Of a DNA stretch of 64,000 nucleotides, positions 10,273 to 22,559 are shown piece by piece (positions within the stretch are counted from its first letter, which is position 1; the number at the start of each line of letters is the position of its first letter). The notes under the pieces were generated by a model. That model did no database searches. It was given only the letters and a program-made list of their open reading frames with translations, and was not told the DNA's origin. The position numbers and the translations under genes are program-made. The DNA is from Haberlea rhodopensis. Lineage: Eukaryota; Streptophyta; Magnoliopsida; Lamiales; Gesneriaceae. The DNA is taken from the NCBI GenBank assembly GCA_907163345.1, contig CAJQUN010000007.1, forward strand, positions 4,540,582 to 4,604,581, in the 5' to 3' direction.

Positions 10273-10968
10273 AATGTCGTTAGAATAATATTGTATTATT
10301 CTTAAAGATTGTCCCTAGTCAAGTATTATCATGAATTAGGATAATGATAATGCATTGAGACTAGTATGTATTGATTGATGAATTGTTTATGGATATGAGA
10401 TATCGAATCAACACATGGGTACATGTTAGAGAACTATGTACTGGAAAGACTCACAATGAGAATGCTACATGGATAGTTATATGAATGTAATAAGCAATTC
10501 TCATAATGATAATAATGTATGTAATCCTTACGACTTGAGATCACCAGAGATCCCAACATAAGGGATTGTGTATCTTGATATTGTCAAACGTTACATGTAA
10601 TAGGGTAAACTATAAAGACAATCATTGTATACAACACGAATTATGTAGAGGGATGTTGAGTGATTATGATAGGATTTGTCCCTCCTATATGACAGGAGAA
10701 GTGTTTGGGCCCTTGATCAAGTGAGACTAAAATACATGTCCATGCTCGAATGAGTCGATATGTGATATCGAGCTTATTCGTTTATTCTAGTCTAACTTGG
10801 GGATCAAGAAACAAAAGGTTCAACTATACGAGTATGACTTATTCCATGACTCGTGTTTAATCTAAACACATAGGACAAAGGGATTAAGTTACATGATGAA
10901 TATTATCACAAGCCATAGGTAATGTCGAGTCAATGACATTCTTGTAACTTGGGTAGCCTTGATGTGTT
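10269..10968 (+). repeat. Ty1/copia 5' LTR, first part
   Basis: Starts TGTTAATGTCG after the TA repeat and is split at 10968/19601 by element 2. Joined over one TSD copy it reads ...GATGTGTTGCTAGATACC.... The part is densely filled with hairpins, for example AGAATAAT-5-ATTATTCT (10282-10302), CGATAT-3-ATATCG (10756-10770) and GTGTTTA-3-TAAACAC (10853-10869). The full LTR would be about 1.45 kb. It is assigned to copia because a PBS-like site follows it at 20350 and a copia gag lies beyond the nested array. Confidence 0.7.
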
Positions 10969-11619
10969 TGTAAGGACCCTAAGGCCTTAAGTGAAGATTA
11001 GGTACAATTAGGACTAAGTATATATATAAATCAGAGTATAAAATCCGTGTTGGGCTTTGAGCTTTAAGGATTACATGCCAAAATAATATAACTTAAGTAT
11101 ATATATAAATCAGAGTATAAAATCCGTGTTGAGGCTTTGAGCTTTAAGGATTACATGCCAAAATAATATAACTTCCAAAATGGATTAATTACATTCCCAA
11201 CATGAAAGAATGTCAACCCTATAGTTTCACACCTCTCCTAGAGTATGAACTATACAAAAGAACTTCAATGTCCATTCCAATAGCACTCCTCAAGCTCACC
11301 GCGTCAACCCCGGTTCATAGTCCTTTTCTCCCAAAATGTACCTACAGGAACAACCCCACCATGAGCATATACAACATTCATCAACAAAACTCAAGGACAA
11401 TAACATAAATAATTGCATGAAACGTATATAATGTATACTCCCTGAGTTGCCGTATTTACATATTCTCGTCGGTCGTTCTTGTTTCATAACTCATGTACAT
11501 GGTCATTAGTGCATAAGATAAGTGATCGTCTCCGTATTTCATTCATATGCCACAATACTCATCTATAATCACATAACCAATATGATGATTCCGGTCTTGT
11601 TATAACAGCAGTATTTTAG

Positions 11620-11780
11620 CACCCCTCGCTTCGACATATAGTGGCATTATATGATGTCCCTCGCTTCGACATGACAGCGGCATGATCATCGCTTCGACAT
11701 GACAACAGCAAACATCATAATTCCATCGCTTCATATGACAGCGGCAAGTACTACATCCATCGCTCAAATATAACAACCAC
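11620..11780. repeat. CGCTT...AGCG hairpin repeat cluster in LTR
   Basis: Four to five related segments of about 30-40 bp, each with CGCTTCGACATGACAGCGGC or a decayed form. CGCT pairs with AGCG. Equivalent clusters occur in the other Tekay-type LTRs with the spacer TCACATTG or TCACATTT. Confidence 0.65.
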
Positions 11781-12036
11781 CGGAATATCAATCATTCCCA
11801 AACACATAACAATGCACAATGCATAAACCCAATTAATATAATCTCATCAGCAATTGCTCGTACGTCTCAATACGTACCTTTCTTCCAAAAGTGGAGATGT
11901 CATGGGACTTTATCTCCTTTGTTGTGTGGCTACCTGGGATGGTTCTACACAATCATACAAACCAATATTAGAAGCCAATAATAGTCCAATACCAAAAATC
12001 CCACAAAAATAATCAAAATCACACTTTTTGGTGACT

Positions 12037-12245
12037 CGCGATCGATCGCCACAAGGCCCCGATCGATCGCGAGATCACATTGTCCGAAATCCCAAAATTC
12101 TGTACTCGGCGATCGATCGCCACATTTGGCGCGATCGATCGCCAGCCCTGCCGATCGATCGCCCAAATGTGGCGATCGATCGCCAAATGCTACTGGAGCG
12201 TACTGTCTGCGCGCGATCGATCGCCAGAAACGGGCGATCGATCGC
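12037..12245. repeat. CGATCGAT palindrome array (element 2 3' LTR)
   Basis: Copies start at 12039, 12060, 12110, 12132, 12152, 12173, 12214 and 12235. Spacings are 21, 50, 22, 20, 21, 41 and 21, nearly the same ladder as in element 1. Confidence 0.95.
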
Positions 12246-12975
12246 CGCTTCCTGCACTTCGAAAAAACACCATTTTTGCACCATATTTTCTTCCCCAACA
12301 ACACCAACACATAAATCATCAAACCAATAACATACAAACACCATAAATCTTCAATATACACCTTAAAACAACCAAAAACTTGACACCCAACAAAAAACAA
12401 CATCAACCCAAAACAAACCCATTTCAAAATCAAAAATACCAACCCAAAACAACACCAAACCTTACAAAAACAAGGAAGGATAAATACCCTTCATAGACCT
12501 TACCAAGAATCACACAAATGGAGTTTGTGCAAAGATTTCTCCTTCCTCCTTTTGCCAAAAACGAAAATGGGTTTGGGGATAGGGATTGGGGGGGCGAAAT
12601 GGATTGGTAAAGAGTGATGGGGGGTGAGTGGAGTAGTGGGGGGTTTTAATTAAAAACTTGAACCCCAATAATTAGCATGATGTATAAAATACCCCAACGT
12701 GATATTTTAAAAACATTTTCCCAAAATGCACCAAAACCTCAATTAAATACATGCTTTCCAAATAATTAACAACCATCACAATTAAACCATGCTAGTACCC
12801 AAATTCCCAATATGCATCACATGCACCCTGAAATGCATTACCAGGTCACGCCCACCATGTGACTAAGCATTTCGTCATCATAATTAATTCCAACACTAAA
12901 TTAATTAATCACCATAATAATCACGTAAGCATAATTAATGCCCAAAATGCATATAATTATTTCGGGGATATCACA

Positions 12976-12988
12976 ATACTCCCCTACT
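12976..12988 (-). other. Polypurine tract (element 2)
   Basis: Minus strand AGTAGGGGAGTAT directly before the 3' LTR, preceded by GATTTCGAGGGCGAAATC. This is the second-strand priming site of Ty3-type elements. Confidence 0.85.
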
Positions 12989-15900
12989 TATAAGATTTCG
13001 CCCTCGAAATCGCATGCACTTGACCAAAACGAAACTAAACATAAATCACATACCAGAAAATAGTTTTGGATAGTGCTGCACCATATGCCGCTCCGTCTCC
13101 CACGTGGCTCCTCGACACCCCTGCGATCCCACTGAACCTTGACCATCGGTATCACTTTGTTCCGAAGTCTGCGATCAGCTCTGTCCAGAATTCTGACTGG
13201 CCGTTCCTCATAGGATATATTAGAATCTAACTGCACCTCAGAAGGCTGCAACACATGTGACGGACCTGGCTCATATTTCCACAGCATAGATACGTGGAAT
13301 ACATTATGAATACCGGACAATGACGGTGGCAATGCCAAACGGTAAGCCAAGGTACCGATGCGCTGTAAAATCTCATACTGTCCAACATATTATGGAGACA
13401 ATTTTCCGCGCATACCAAATCGTATAACACCTCTGAAAGGTGAGATCTTCAAAAAGACCCTGTCTCTCAACTGAAACTCCAACGGTCTCCTCCGTTTATT
13501 TGCATAGGCTGCCTGTCTATCCTAAGCTGCCTTTATTTTCTGCAGGATAACCTTATCTTATCCTCCATTTCCCGAATCAGTTCGGGTCCTCCTACTGCTT
13601 TACTGGTCAAGTCATCCCAATATAACGGCGACCTACAATGCCGACCATACAGAGCCTCAAACGAAGCCATCTGGATACTTGCCTGATAGCTATTATTGTA
13701 AGAGAACTCTACCAAGGCCAATGAATCTTGCCACGAAGCATCAAACTCTAATACACAAGCCCGTAGCATGTCCTCGAGCGTCTGTATAGTGCACTCGGTC
13801 TGACCGTCCGTCTGGGGATGATATGTTGTGCTCAACCTCCACTCAGTACCCAAAGCTGACTGTAGGCCTCCCCAAAAAATGAGATGTAAATCGCGGATCT
13901 CTGTCAGATACAACACATACTGGTATCCCGTGTAGTCTCACTATATCCCGAACATACAAATGAGCCATCCTCAAGTATGTGTATGTCATACTGTAGGGAA
14001 TGAAGTGAGCTACCTTCGTCAGCCTATCCACGATCACCCAAATGGCATCGCAACCCGAAGTAGTCCTCGGCAAGTGGGTCACAAAGTCCATAGATATGTG
14101 CTCCCACTTCCATTCCGGTATCTCTAAGCTCCTTAGCTCGCCACCAGGTCTCTGTCTCTCTGCCTTAACCTGCTGACAGATTAAACACCTCTTGACAAAA
14201 GCGATCACGTCACGCTTCATCCATTTCCACCAAAATTGATCGCAAAGATCCTTATACATTTTCCTCCCGCCTGGGTGGATGCTAAGCCTGCTACTATGAG
14301 CTCGCTCCAAGATCCCTCTACGCAACTCCGGCGTACTCGGAACCACCCAACGGCTACCCATTCTCAAGGATCCGTCCTCAGCCACTCTGAACTTCGATGG
14401 CTTTCCAATATGTACTAATGATAACCATCTCTGAATCTCATCATCTGCCTTCTGAGCTCTCCTGATATTCTCATAGATATCTGACTCAGCTAATAAGGTC
14501 GATACACGTACTGGTGATGTATCTACATCAAATTCATAGCCCAGATGGCAGTAAGAAGTCATCATAGCCGATAAATACATGGCGTCCTCAGCAGTACTGT
14601 TCACCTTTCGACTCAAGGCGTGTGCTGTCAAGTTTACTTTTCCAGGATGGTACTCTATCTCACAGTCATAGACCTTGAGTAAATCCATCAATCTCCTCTG
14701 TCGCATATTCAACTCTGCCTGAGTAAAAAAGAATTTCAGGCTCTTATGATCTGTATAAATGGTAAACGATGTACCATACAAGTAATGCCGCCAAATCTTC
14801 AAGGCAAATATGATAGCCGCTAACTCCAAGTCATGGACTGGATATCTAGCTTCATGCGGCTTCAACTGCCTCAATGCATAAGCTACCACATGCTTATCTT
14901 GCATTAACACACAACCCAAGCCCTGTAGTGATGCATTAGTGTACAGAACAAACCTCTTGTTCTCCATGGGAATCACCAACACAGGCGACGTCGTCAACCG
15001 ACGCTTCAACTCTTGGAAGCTTTGCTCGCAAGCCTCAGACCAATAGAATGGTACTCCCTTTTGGGTCAACTGAGTCAATGGCTTAGCAATCTTAGAAAAT
15101 CCCTCGACGAAACGTCGATAATAACCTGCCAAACCAAGAAAACTCCGTATTTCGGGCACAGAAGTGGGTGGAGCCCACTCCATCACAGCCTCAATCTTCC
15201 TGGGATCCATCGATATCCCACTGCTAGATATAACATGCCCCAGAAACACTACACTGCTCAACCAAAACACACACTTGCTGAGCTTGGCAAACAACTGATG
15301 AACTCTAAGGATCTGGAGCACTGTCCTCAAGTGTTTCACGTGCTCTTCCTCACTCCGAGAGTAGACAAGAATGTCGTCAATAAATACTATGACAAACTGG
15401 TCAAGATATGGTTGGAACACCCTATTCATCAAGCTCATAAAGACAGCCGAGGCGTTCGTCACGCCGAACGGCATAATTAGGAACTCGTAGTATCCATACC
15501 GAGTCCGAAATGTTGTCTTCTGTACATCCTCCTCCTGACACGTATCTGATGGTAGCCTGATCTCAAATCAGTCTTGCTGTACAGCTTAGTGACCTGCAAC
15601 TGATCAAATAAATCGTAAATCCTTGGGAGAGGATACTTGTTCTTCACCGTGGCCTTATTCAGTTGCCGGTAATCGATGCACAAACGCATCGAACCATTCT
15701 TCTTTTTCACAAAAAGAACCGGTGCGCCCCAGGCGATACTCTAGGGCGTATATATCCCTTGTCAAGGAGTTTCTGCAACTGTTCTTTCAATTTCCTTAAC
15801 TCCGTAGGTGCCATCCTATAAGGAGCGCGAGAGATAGCGGACGTTCCCGGTACCAATTCAATCCCAAACTCAACCTCTCTAGGCGGTGGAAATCCTGGAA

Positions 15901-16579
15901 TTTCCTCCGGAAACACATCAGCAAACTCTGCTACCATGGGCACATCCTCAACCTTCAACTCTTTATTCTTTTCCGCCATGTCCACAGCATAAATAAGATA
16001 GCCTGTGTGACCACGTTCCAATAACTGGGACATTTTGATTACCAATATCAATGGGATCTTCGCACGAGAACCGTTCCCATAGAAAGTCCACTGAATCCCC
16101 ACATTAGATCTGAACCGCACTGTCCTCTGTCGGCAATCCACTACTGCCTGATATCTGTTCAATATGTCAATACCCACAATGCAATCGAAGTCTGCCACAC
16201 CCAACACAATCAAATCCGTCTTCAATTCATTGCCCTCAAAATAAATGAGGCAGTCCACAAGAAACTGATCAGCAACAACACTCTTCCCAGTGGGTGTCGA
16301 GACCATGAGAGGTGTGGGTAACAGAGACGTGCACATGTGATGCTTCTCCACAAAACCAACCGATACAAAAGAATGGGAGGCACCTGTATCTATCAAAATA
16401 AAAGCGAGGTACGTAAATAAGTGACACGTACCAGCAATCACCTCCTCTGGAGCTGTCTCGGCGTGCTCCCTAGTCAATGCATAAACCTGCCCCTGAGGCA
16501 GTCCCATCGTCTGACCTCCCATTTGCCTCGGTGCATACTGTTGTCTTTGTTGTACCTCTCTGTCTGAGGGTCTCCCCAT
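12989..16579 (-). pseudogene. pol: Element 2 pol: protease, RT, RNase H, integrase, chromodomain
   Basis: All pol domains can be followed on the minus strand. Protease: LIDTGASHSF near 16400. RT: 15475-15780 plus the start of the next block, with FIDDIL intact. RNase H: about 14600-15000. Integrase: zinc finger near 14160-14290, then the catalytic core. Chromodomain: about 13090-13220. Frames break near 15710, 15475-15545, 13870, 13350-13530 and inside the chromodomain, where GVEEATWE has become GVEEPRGR. RNase H YTDAS reads YTNAS and ADALSR reads AHALSR, removing two catalytic aspartates. The chromodomain places it in the chromovirus group, where it is thought to guide insertion into heterochromatin. 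Confidence 0.9.
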
Positions 16580-16599
16580 GGTGTCTTGTTGTCCTCCCC

Positions 16600-17543
16600 G
16601 GTTAGGACATTCCCGAGCAAAGTGGCCCCTCCTTCCACATTCATAACAAGCAGGACATTCCCTTATCGGATGAGGCCCTCCACAATGATAACATCCGATT
16701 CCCCCAAACTACTCCCTTGTGTATGTCCCTATTTGATTGTGTATTGCTCCTACGGTCCCCCATGCGACGAAAATCCGGTCGTCGACCACTGAATCTAGAA
16801 GATGATGGAACTCCTCTTGACTTAAATTGATCACCCCTTGGTTTCAGACTATTGGAGGTTGAATTCTGTGGGGGCACTGACGGTGGTATTGCGTCTGGAT
16901 ATGCGCCTACTCCCAACTCTGCCAATTCAGCTCGTGTAAGGGAGTCGTCAAAGGAAGTAGGGCCATTAGTAATCACCCTGTCATATAGTTCAGGCCTCAA
17001 ACTTTTCAAGAAGTGCCTCATCTTTGCTTAAGTGTTTGTGGCGATATGAGGCACATATCTTAGTAACGAAGAGTAGTGAAGAGCATAGTCTGATACTGCC
17101 ATGTTGCCCTGTTTCAAATTGGTGAATTCGTCCTCTTTAATTTGTCGTGCAGCAGCCGAAAAGTATCGGGTTAGGAACCGAGTCCTAAATAATCCCCAGT
17201 TGATCTCGTGCCCTTGAGCCTCTTGTTCCATTACGGTTGTCTTCCACCACATCAACGCCTTCTTGGCGAGTTGGAACTCGACTAATCGGATCCAAGACGA
17301 TTTTGCACAAGGGGCCGCTACAAAGATCTGTTCCAACCTTTCCAACCATTCTTCGGCATGTTCCCCAGTCTCAGTCCCTTCAAACATCGGCGGTCGGAAT
17401 GCAAATTGAGTCAAACTCAGTTCTCCTGGCAACAACTGCTGTTCCATCAGCTCTTGACCCAAGGCAGGCGGAGGTAGAGGATTGGTATGTCCAACACTTG
17501 CATTAACACTCACAGCATCGCCTATCTCAATGTTTGCTGCCAT
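16600..17543 (-). pseudogene. gag: Element 2 gag
   Basis: Start at ATG 17543 (MAANIEIGDAV), one base after a CAG. The capsid core is readable in 17028-17543 (FEGTETGEHAEEWLERLEQIF). An in-frame TAA at 17028-17030 lies where sisters have an alanine-lysine pair. The frame then continues with RHFLKSLRPELYDRV down to about 16640, and the zinc-knuckle region is frame-shifted. The sequence is more diverged from the other gag copies than they are from each other, so element 2 is a separate subfamily. Confidence 0.85.
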
Positions 17544-17738
17544 GCTGTAACACAAGGGTTAACAACAATTCCAAAACAATATATATGCTACACCGTTAGA
17601 TAACATGAATGACAATAAGCATGTTAGTATAACAATTATATACATCAATATGCACCACATGCATAAACATGTCCAATATAAACATCTAGCCACCATGCTA
17701 AGGCTACCCTTCACTCGTTCCCAGGTTCTCTAACCACT

Positions 17739-17750
17739 GCTCTGATACCA
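17739..17750 (-). other. Primer-binding site, initiator Met tRNA (element 2)
   Basis: TGGTATCAGAGC on the minus strand, four bases from the 5' LTR end. Confidence 0.9.
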
Positions 17751-17754
17751 CTAA

Positions 17755-19595
17755 TGTAAGGACCCTAAGGCCTTAAGTGAAGAATTATGTACAATTAGGA
17801 CTAAGTATATAAATCAGAGTATAAAATCCATGTTGAGGCTTTGAGCTTTAAGGATTACATGCCAAAATAATATAACTTCCAAAATGGATTAATTACATTC
17901 CCAACATGAAAGAATGTCAACCCTATAGTTTCACACCTCTCCTAGAGTATGAACTATACAAAAGAACTTCAATGTCCTATCCAATAGCACTCTTCAAGCT
18001 CATCGCGTCAACCCCGGTTCATAGTCCTTTTCTCCCAAAATGTACCTACGGGAACAACCCCACCATGAGCATATACAACATTCCTCAACAAAACTCAAGG
18101 ACAATAATATAAATAATTGCATGAAACGTATATCATGTATACTCCCTGAATTGCCGCATTGCCGCATTTACATATTCTCGTCGGTCGTTCCTTTTTCATA
18201 ACTCATGTACATGGTCATTAGTGCATAAGATAAGTGATCGTCTCCGTATTTCATTCATATACCACAATACTCATCGATAATCACATAACCAATATGATGA
18301 TTCCGGTCTTGTTATAACATCAGTATTTTAGCACCAACGGCAAACATCATAATTCCATCGCTTCATATGACAGCGGCAAGTACTACATCCATCACTCAAA
18401 TATAACAACCACCGGAATATCAATCATTCCCAAACACATAACAATGCACAATGCATAGACCCAATTAATATAATCTCGTCAGCAATTGCTCGTACGTCTC
18501 ACTACGTACCTTTCTTCCAAAAGTGGAGATGTCATGGGACTTTATCTCCTTTGTTGTGTGGCTACCTGGGATGGTTCTACACAATCATACAAACCAATAT
18601 TAGAAGCCAATAATAGTCCAATACCAAAAATCCCACAAAAATAATTAAAAATTGCACTTTTTGGTGACTCGCGATCGATCGCCACAAGGCCCCGATCGAT
18701 CGCGAGATCACATTGTCCGAAATCCCAAAATTCTATACTCGGCGATCGATCGCCAGCCCCGCCGATCGATTCGCCCAAATGTGGCGATCGATCGCCAAAC
18801 GCTACTGGAGCGTACTGTCTGCGCGTGATCGATCGCCAGAAACGGGCGATCGATCGCCGCTTCCTGCACTTTGAAAAAACACCATTTTTGCACCATATTT
18901 TCTTCCCCAACAACACCAACACATAAATCATCAAACCAATAACATACAAACACCATAAATCTTCAATATACACCTTAAAATAACCAAAAACTTGACGCCC
19001 AACCAAAAACAACATCAACCCAAAACAAACCCATTTCAAAATCAAAAATACCAACCCAAAACAACACCAAACCTTACAAAAACAAGGAAGGATCTATACC
19101 ATTCATAGACCTTACCAAGAATCACACAAATGGAGTCTTTGCAAAGATTTCTCATTGCCAAAAACGAAAATGGGTTTGGGGATAGGTTTTGGGGGGGGGG
19201 GGGGGGGGGGGGGTGAAATGGATTGGTAAAGAGTGATGGGGGGTGAGTGGAGTAGTGGGGGGTTTTAATTAAAAACTTGAACCCCAATAATTAGCATGAT
19301 GTATAAAATACCCCAACATGATATTTTAAAAACATTTTCCCAAAAATGCACCAAAACCTCAATTAAATACATGCATCCCAGATAATTAACAATCATCACA
19401 ATTAAACCATGCTAGTACCCAAATTCCCAACATGCATCACATGCACCCTGAAATGCATTACCAGGTCACGCCCACCATGTGACTAAGCATTTCGCCATCA
19501 TAATTAATTCCAACACTAAATTAATTAATCACCATAATAATCACGTAAGCATAATTACTGCCCAAAATACATATAATTATTTCGGGGATATCATA
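17755..19595 (-). repeat. Element 2 5' LTR
   Basis: Close partner of 10969-12975 with the same ends apart from TA for CA at the outer terminus. It has lost one unit of the CGATCGAT array (copies at 18672, 18693, 18743, 18763, 18785, a decayed one at 18826, and 18847) and part of the CGCTT hairpin cluster. It has gained a 23-base G run at 19191-19213. The GTACGT inverted repeat is at 18492-18509. Confidence 0.93.
19191..19213 (+). repeat. 23-base poly-G tract
   Basis: The same place in the other LTR of this element has only GGGGGGG. A homopolymer expansion, or possibly an assembly error. Confidence 0.85.
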
Positions 19596-19789
19596 GTGTT
19601 GCTAGATACCGCTCATTGCTGGTGACATAAAATAAGATTTCATGTCACTGCAACGTTGTAAGATCCTAACGAGTCGCACAAAAGTTTAAATCGATAAAGG
19701 GAGATATAATTCATTGGATGAATTAATTTGATTAGGAAGAGTACTAATCAAATAATAAGATATATATGCATAATATATATTGGGTCGAT

Positions 19790-19807
19790 TATATATATAT
19801 ATATATC

Positions 19808-19863
<56 letters not shown>

Positions 19864-19877
19864 TTGATATATATAAA
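19790..19877. repeat. Interrupted (TA)n microsatellite in copia LTR
   Basis: Two or three TA runs broken by CAGA and AATTTG. Confidence 0.9.
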
Positions 19878-19952
19878 CGTACGTATATAAAGTGAGATGG
19901 GCCAAGGTGTTTTTTGAAAACCCTATTATGATATAGCCGCCTCATTTTCCGA

Positions 19953-19953
<1 letters not shown>

Positions 19954-19985
<32 letters not shown>
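19954..19985. repeat. (TA)n microsatellite in copia LTR
   Basis: About 16 TA units. Confidence 0.92.
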
Positions 19986-19987
<2 letters not shown>

Positions 19988-20349
19988 AGTATGCTAAAAG
20001 GCTTACGGTGGATTTTACGTTAATCAGATTAACTAAAACTCTAAACCTAACAGGTGTAGCCGTCACCTTAGCTCTTAGTTTTCGTCCATGTTCTTTCTGT
20101 TGAATTATCAAGTCTAGCAACTTGATATTGCAACGTCCTTTATCGAGCTTGATCACGTGGATACCGTAGAGGCAAAGTTGCAAAGCTTTACTTGTGACTC
20201 ATGGACTTCCAGCTTCGAGGATTCTGCATCAAACACGCTACAAATGTATAACTCTTGACACCCGATATGTATACTTCGTATAGGTCCATGGATGGAATCC
20301 AAAATTTTTTTTATTCCGCTGCGTTGTTTGCATGTAGTATTCCTATCAG

Positions 20350-20361
20350 TGGCATCAGAGG
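20350..20361 (+). other. Copia primer-binding site, mutated
   Basis: TGGCATCAGAGG differs from the initiator Met tRNA complement TGGTATCAGAGC at two positions and lies one base after the LTR end. The leader that follows is cut at 20460 by the compound array and resumes at 54558. Confidence 0.6.
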
Positions 20362-20460
20362 GTGTACGAAGCTCATATCAGGGCTATGTGATAAATTGTT
20401 TTATCATGCTTTGAGTTATCGTTATCATGCTGAAACTGTATCGATTATAAAAGCATATAT

Positions 20461-22523
20461 TGTAAGGACCCTAGTTCCTTAAGTGCGGATTAAGGGCATA
20501 ATTAGAGCTAATATAAATTATTAGAGTAAAATAATCGTGTTGAGACTATGAGCCTTAAGAGTTACATGCCAAATCAAGGACTATCAATGGATTAATTACA
20601 TTTCCAAATCAAAATGAATGTTATCAACTATAGTTTTACACTACTCCTAGAGTAGACACTATAGAAAAGTAATCCTGTCCTTCTTTTCCCAAAAGTGTTC
20701 TTCTCAAGCTCACCGCCTCAACCCGCCTTAGTCATTCTTATCATGCCAAAAGTGTACCTACAAGGACAACCCCCAAACATGAGCAATAATATCATTCATA
20801 TTCAACACAATATGAATATAAGGCGTAAATGCATAAATCACAATAAAACACTTCCTGTTTTTCCTATGCTTTTAAACGCTTCCAGTTTGGTTGTCCCTGT
20901 ATCATAACTCATGAGTATAATCAATAGATTATTTAATGGTCTACACATGTCATGACATAATACCATTTCATCATTACCAAATACCAATCACCAATCCCTA
21001 GTCTGTTCATCACAATGTATTTTAATGCCCCTCGCTCATTTACATATAGGCGGCATAGAATAACCTCGCTTCAATGGACATGCGGCGCTCCCACCCCTCG
21101 CTTCACATTGAGCGGCAAATATTCTTTCCTCGCCCTATATGATAACCACGCTCAAATGTGACATGCGGCGCTCCCACCCCTCGCTTCACATTTAGCGGCA
21201 ACAATTCGAAATAACGGCAAGCATTAAAATCATCAAGGGATGACCACGACTCATGGGATGTGCACCAATAACCATCATATGCATATACAATCATCATGCA
21301 TAATTCGAAATGTATTTGCATCCACAATGCATAATCTCATATATACTCAATGCATAAACAATGAGTATATTAGATACATGTACCGTTGGGTGCCCGTACG
21401 TCTTCTACATACCTTTCCAAAAGTGGAATTGATATGGCTTCACTTCCTTGGTTGCGTCGCTACCTGGGATGGTTCTACACAATCACACAACCCCATATTA
21501 GAAGCCAAATAATAGTCAAATACCAAAAATTCGTCAAAAGAATTCATTTGCCAAAATTTCACTGCTGGCGATCGATCGCTTCGCTGAGGCGATCGATCGC
21601 CTCAAATTATGCTTCGCGGCGATCGATCGCGCCAAACATGGCGATCGATCGCCTACCTCATATTTTGACACTGCCCCTCGGCGATCGATCGCGCCATTTC
21701 AGGCGATCGATCGCCTACTCTGTGATTTTGGTACTGCCCATTGGCGATCGGTCGCCTCATTTCAGGCGGTCGATCGCCTCGCACAGACTCGCGATTTCCA
21801 CCATTAATGCACACCAAAACCTTCCCAACTAATACCATTACTCCTCCCACCAACACAACAACATGTTAACACAATAAATCAACAAAATACACCTCAAGCA
21901 ACACAAAAATCCAACACCCAACCAAAAAGATACCAATCCAAAATAACCCATTTCCAAAACCCCTTAAAACTATTTCAAATCCAATCCAAACACAACAAAA
22001 ATAACATGGAGGCATCCATACCTCTTGGGGACTTCAAATCTCCCAATAAACTCCACAAATCAAACTTTTGGAAGGATTTCTCCCCACCTTTTTGCACAAA
22101 AACGAAAATGAGGAGAAGGAAGGGTTTGGGAGGTGAAATTTGGGAAAGTTAAAAAGTGAAGGTATAAAGGGGAATTGGGGTATAAGTGGGTTGGGTTTAA
22201 TCTAAATTACACCCCCACAATTCTATGGTGTATAAAACACCCCAACATGATATTTTAAAAGGCATTTTACCATGATGCACCACAATCTCAAATAAATGCA
22301 TGTTTCACCAATAAATGACTACCAACACATGTAAGTCATTAAAACACCCAATTATCCAACATGCATCCCATGCACCCCGAAATGCATTCCCGGTCACGCC
22401 TACCATGTGACTAAGCATTTCAACATGATTAATAAATCCAGCACATAATTAATCACCACCATAATTAATCATATAAACACAATTAATGTCCAAAACGCAA
22501 TCAATTATTTCGGGGATATAACA
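20461..22523 (-). repeat. LTR A (3' LTR of unit A)
   Basis: Plus strand runs TGTAAGGACC to ATAACA; the inner end has AACA for CACA. It contains the CGATCGAT array 21567-21777, the GTACGT/ACATAC inverted repeat (21396-21412, one mismatch), hairpin CTATAGT/ACTATAG (20628-20664) and CGCTTCAC repeats near 21026-21210. Confidence 0.93.
21567..21777. repeat. CGATCGAT palindrome array (LTR A)
   Basis: Copies start at 21569, 21590, 21620, 21642, 21682, 21704, 21745 (CGATCGGT) and 21767 (CGGTCGAT). Spacings are 21, 30, 22, 40, 22, 41 and 22. The order of spacings differs from elements 1 and 2, but the span is the same (198 against 196 bp). Confidence 0.95.
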
Positions 22524-22536
22524 ATACTCCCCTACT
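22524..22536 (-). other. Polypurine tract (unit A)
   Basis: AGTAGGGGAGTAT on the minus strand, adjoining LTR A. Confidence 0.85.
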
Positions 22537-22559
22537 TAAAAGATTTCGTCCTCGAAATC

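Larger units (their letters stand above)
10969..12975 (-). repeat. Element 2 3' LTR
   Basis: Element sense TGTGATATCCCCG...CCTTACA. It carries an 8-copy CGATCGAT array at 12037-12245, the GTACGT-6-ACGTAC inverted repeat at 11860-11877, a CGCTTCGACATGAC-AGCGGC repeat cluster (11620-11780) and hairpin TATAGTT/AACTATA at 11220-11254. A 61-bp stretch near 11030-11160 is duplicated in tandem (ATATATAAATCAGAGTATAA occurs twice), which partly explains its extra length over the 5' LTR. Confidence 0.94.
10969..19595 (-). mobile_element. Element 2: complete Tekay/Del-type Ty3/gypsy element
   Basis: Two LTRs (10969-12975 and 17755-19595) flank PPT, pol, gag, leader and PBS on the minus strand. The element is flanked by the 5-bp target duplication GTGTT (10964-10968 and 19596-19600). 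The outer end of the 5' LTR reads TCATA instead of TCACA. The coding region has several frame breaks and two RNase H active-site changes, so it is dead. It sits inside the copia LTR and is therefore younger than the copia insertion. Confidence 0.96.
19601..20348 (+). repeat. Ty1/copia 5' LTR, second part
   Basis: Continuation of 10269-10968 after element 2. It again holds many perfect hairpins, such as TTTGATTAG-8-CTAATCAAA (19727-19752) and ATCAAGT-6-ACTTGAT (20107-20126). TA microsatellites have expanded at about 19790-19877 and 19954-19985. The LTR end is placed at ...TCCTATCA because a PBS-like site begins two bases later. Confidence 0.65.

Noticed and set aside
12037..12245. CRISPR-like regular repeats and spacers
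   Set aside because: The repeat is only 8-12 bp, self-complementary and unevenly spaced, lies in plant LTRs, and has no cas genes.
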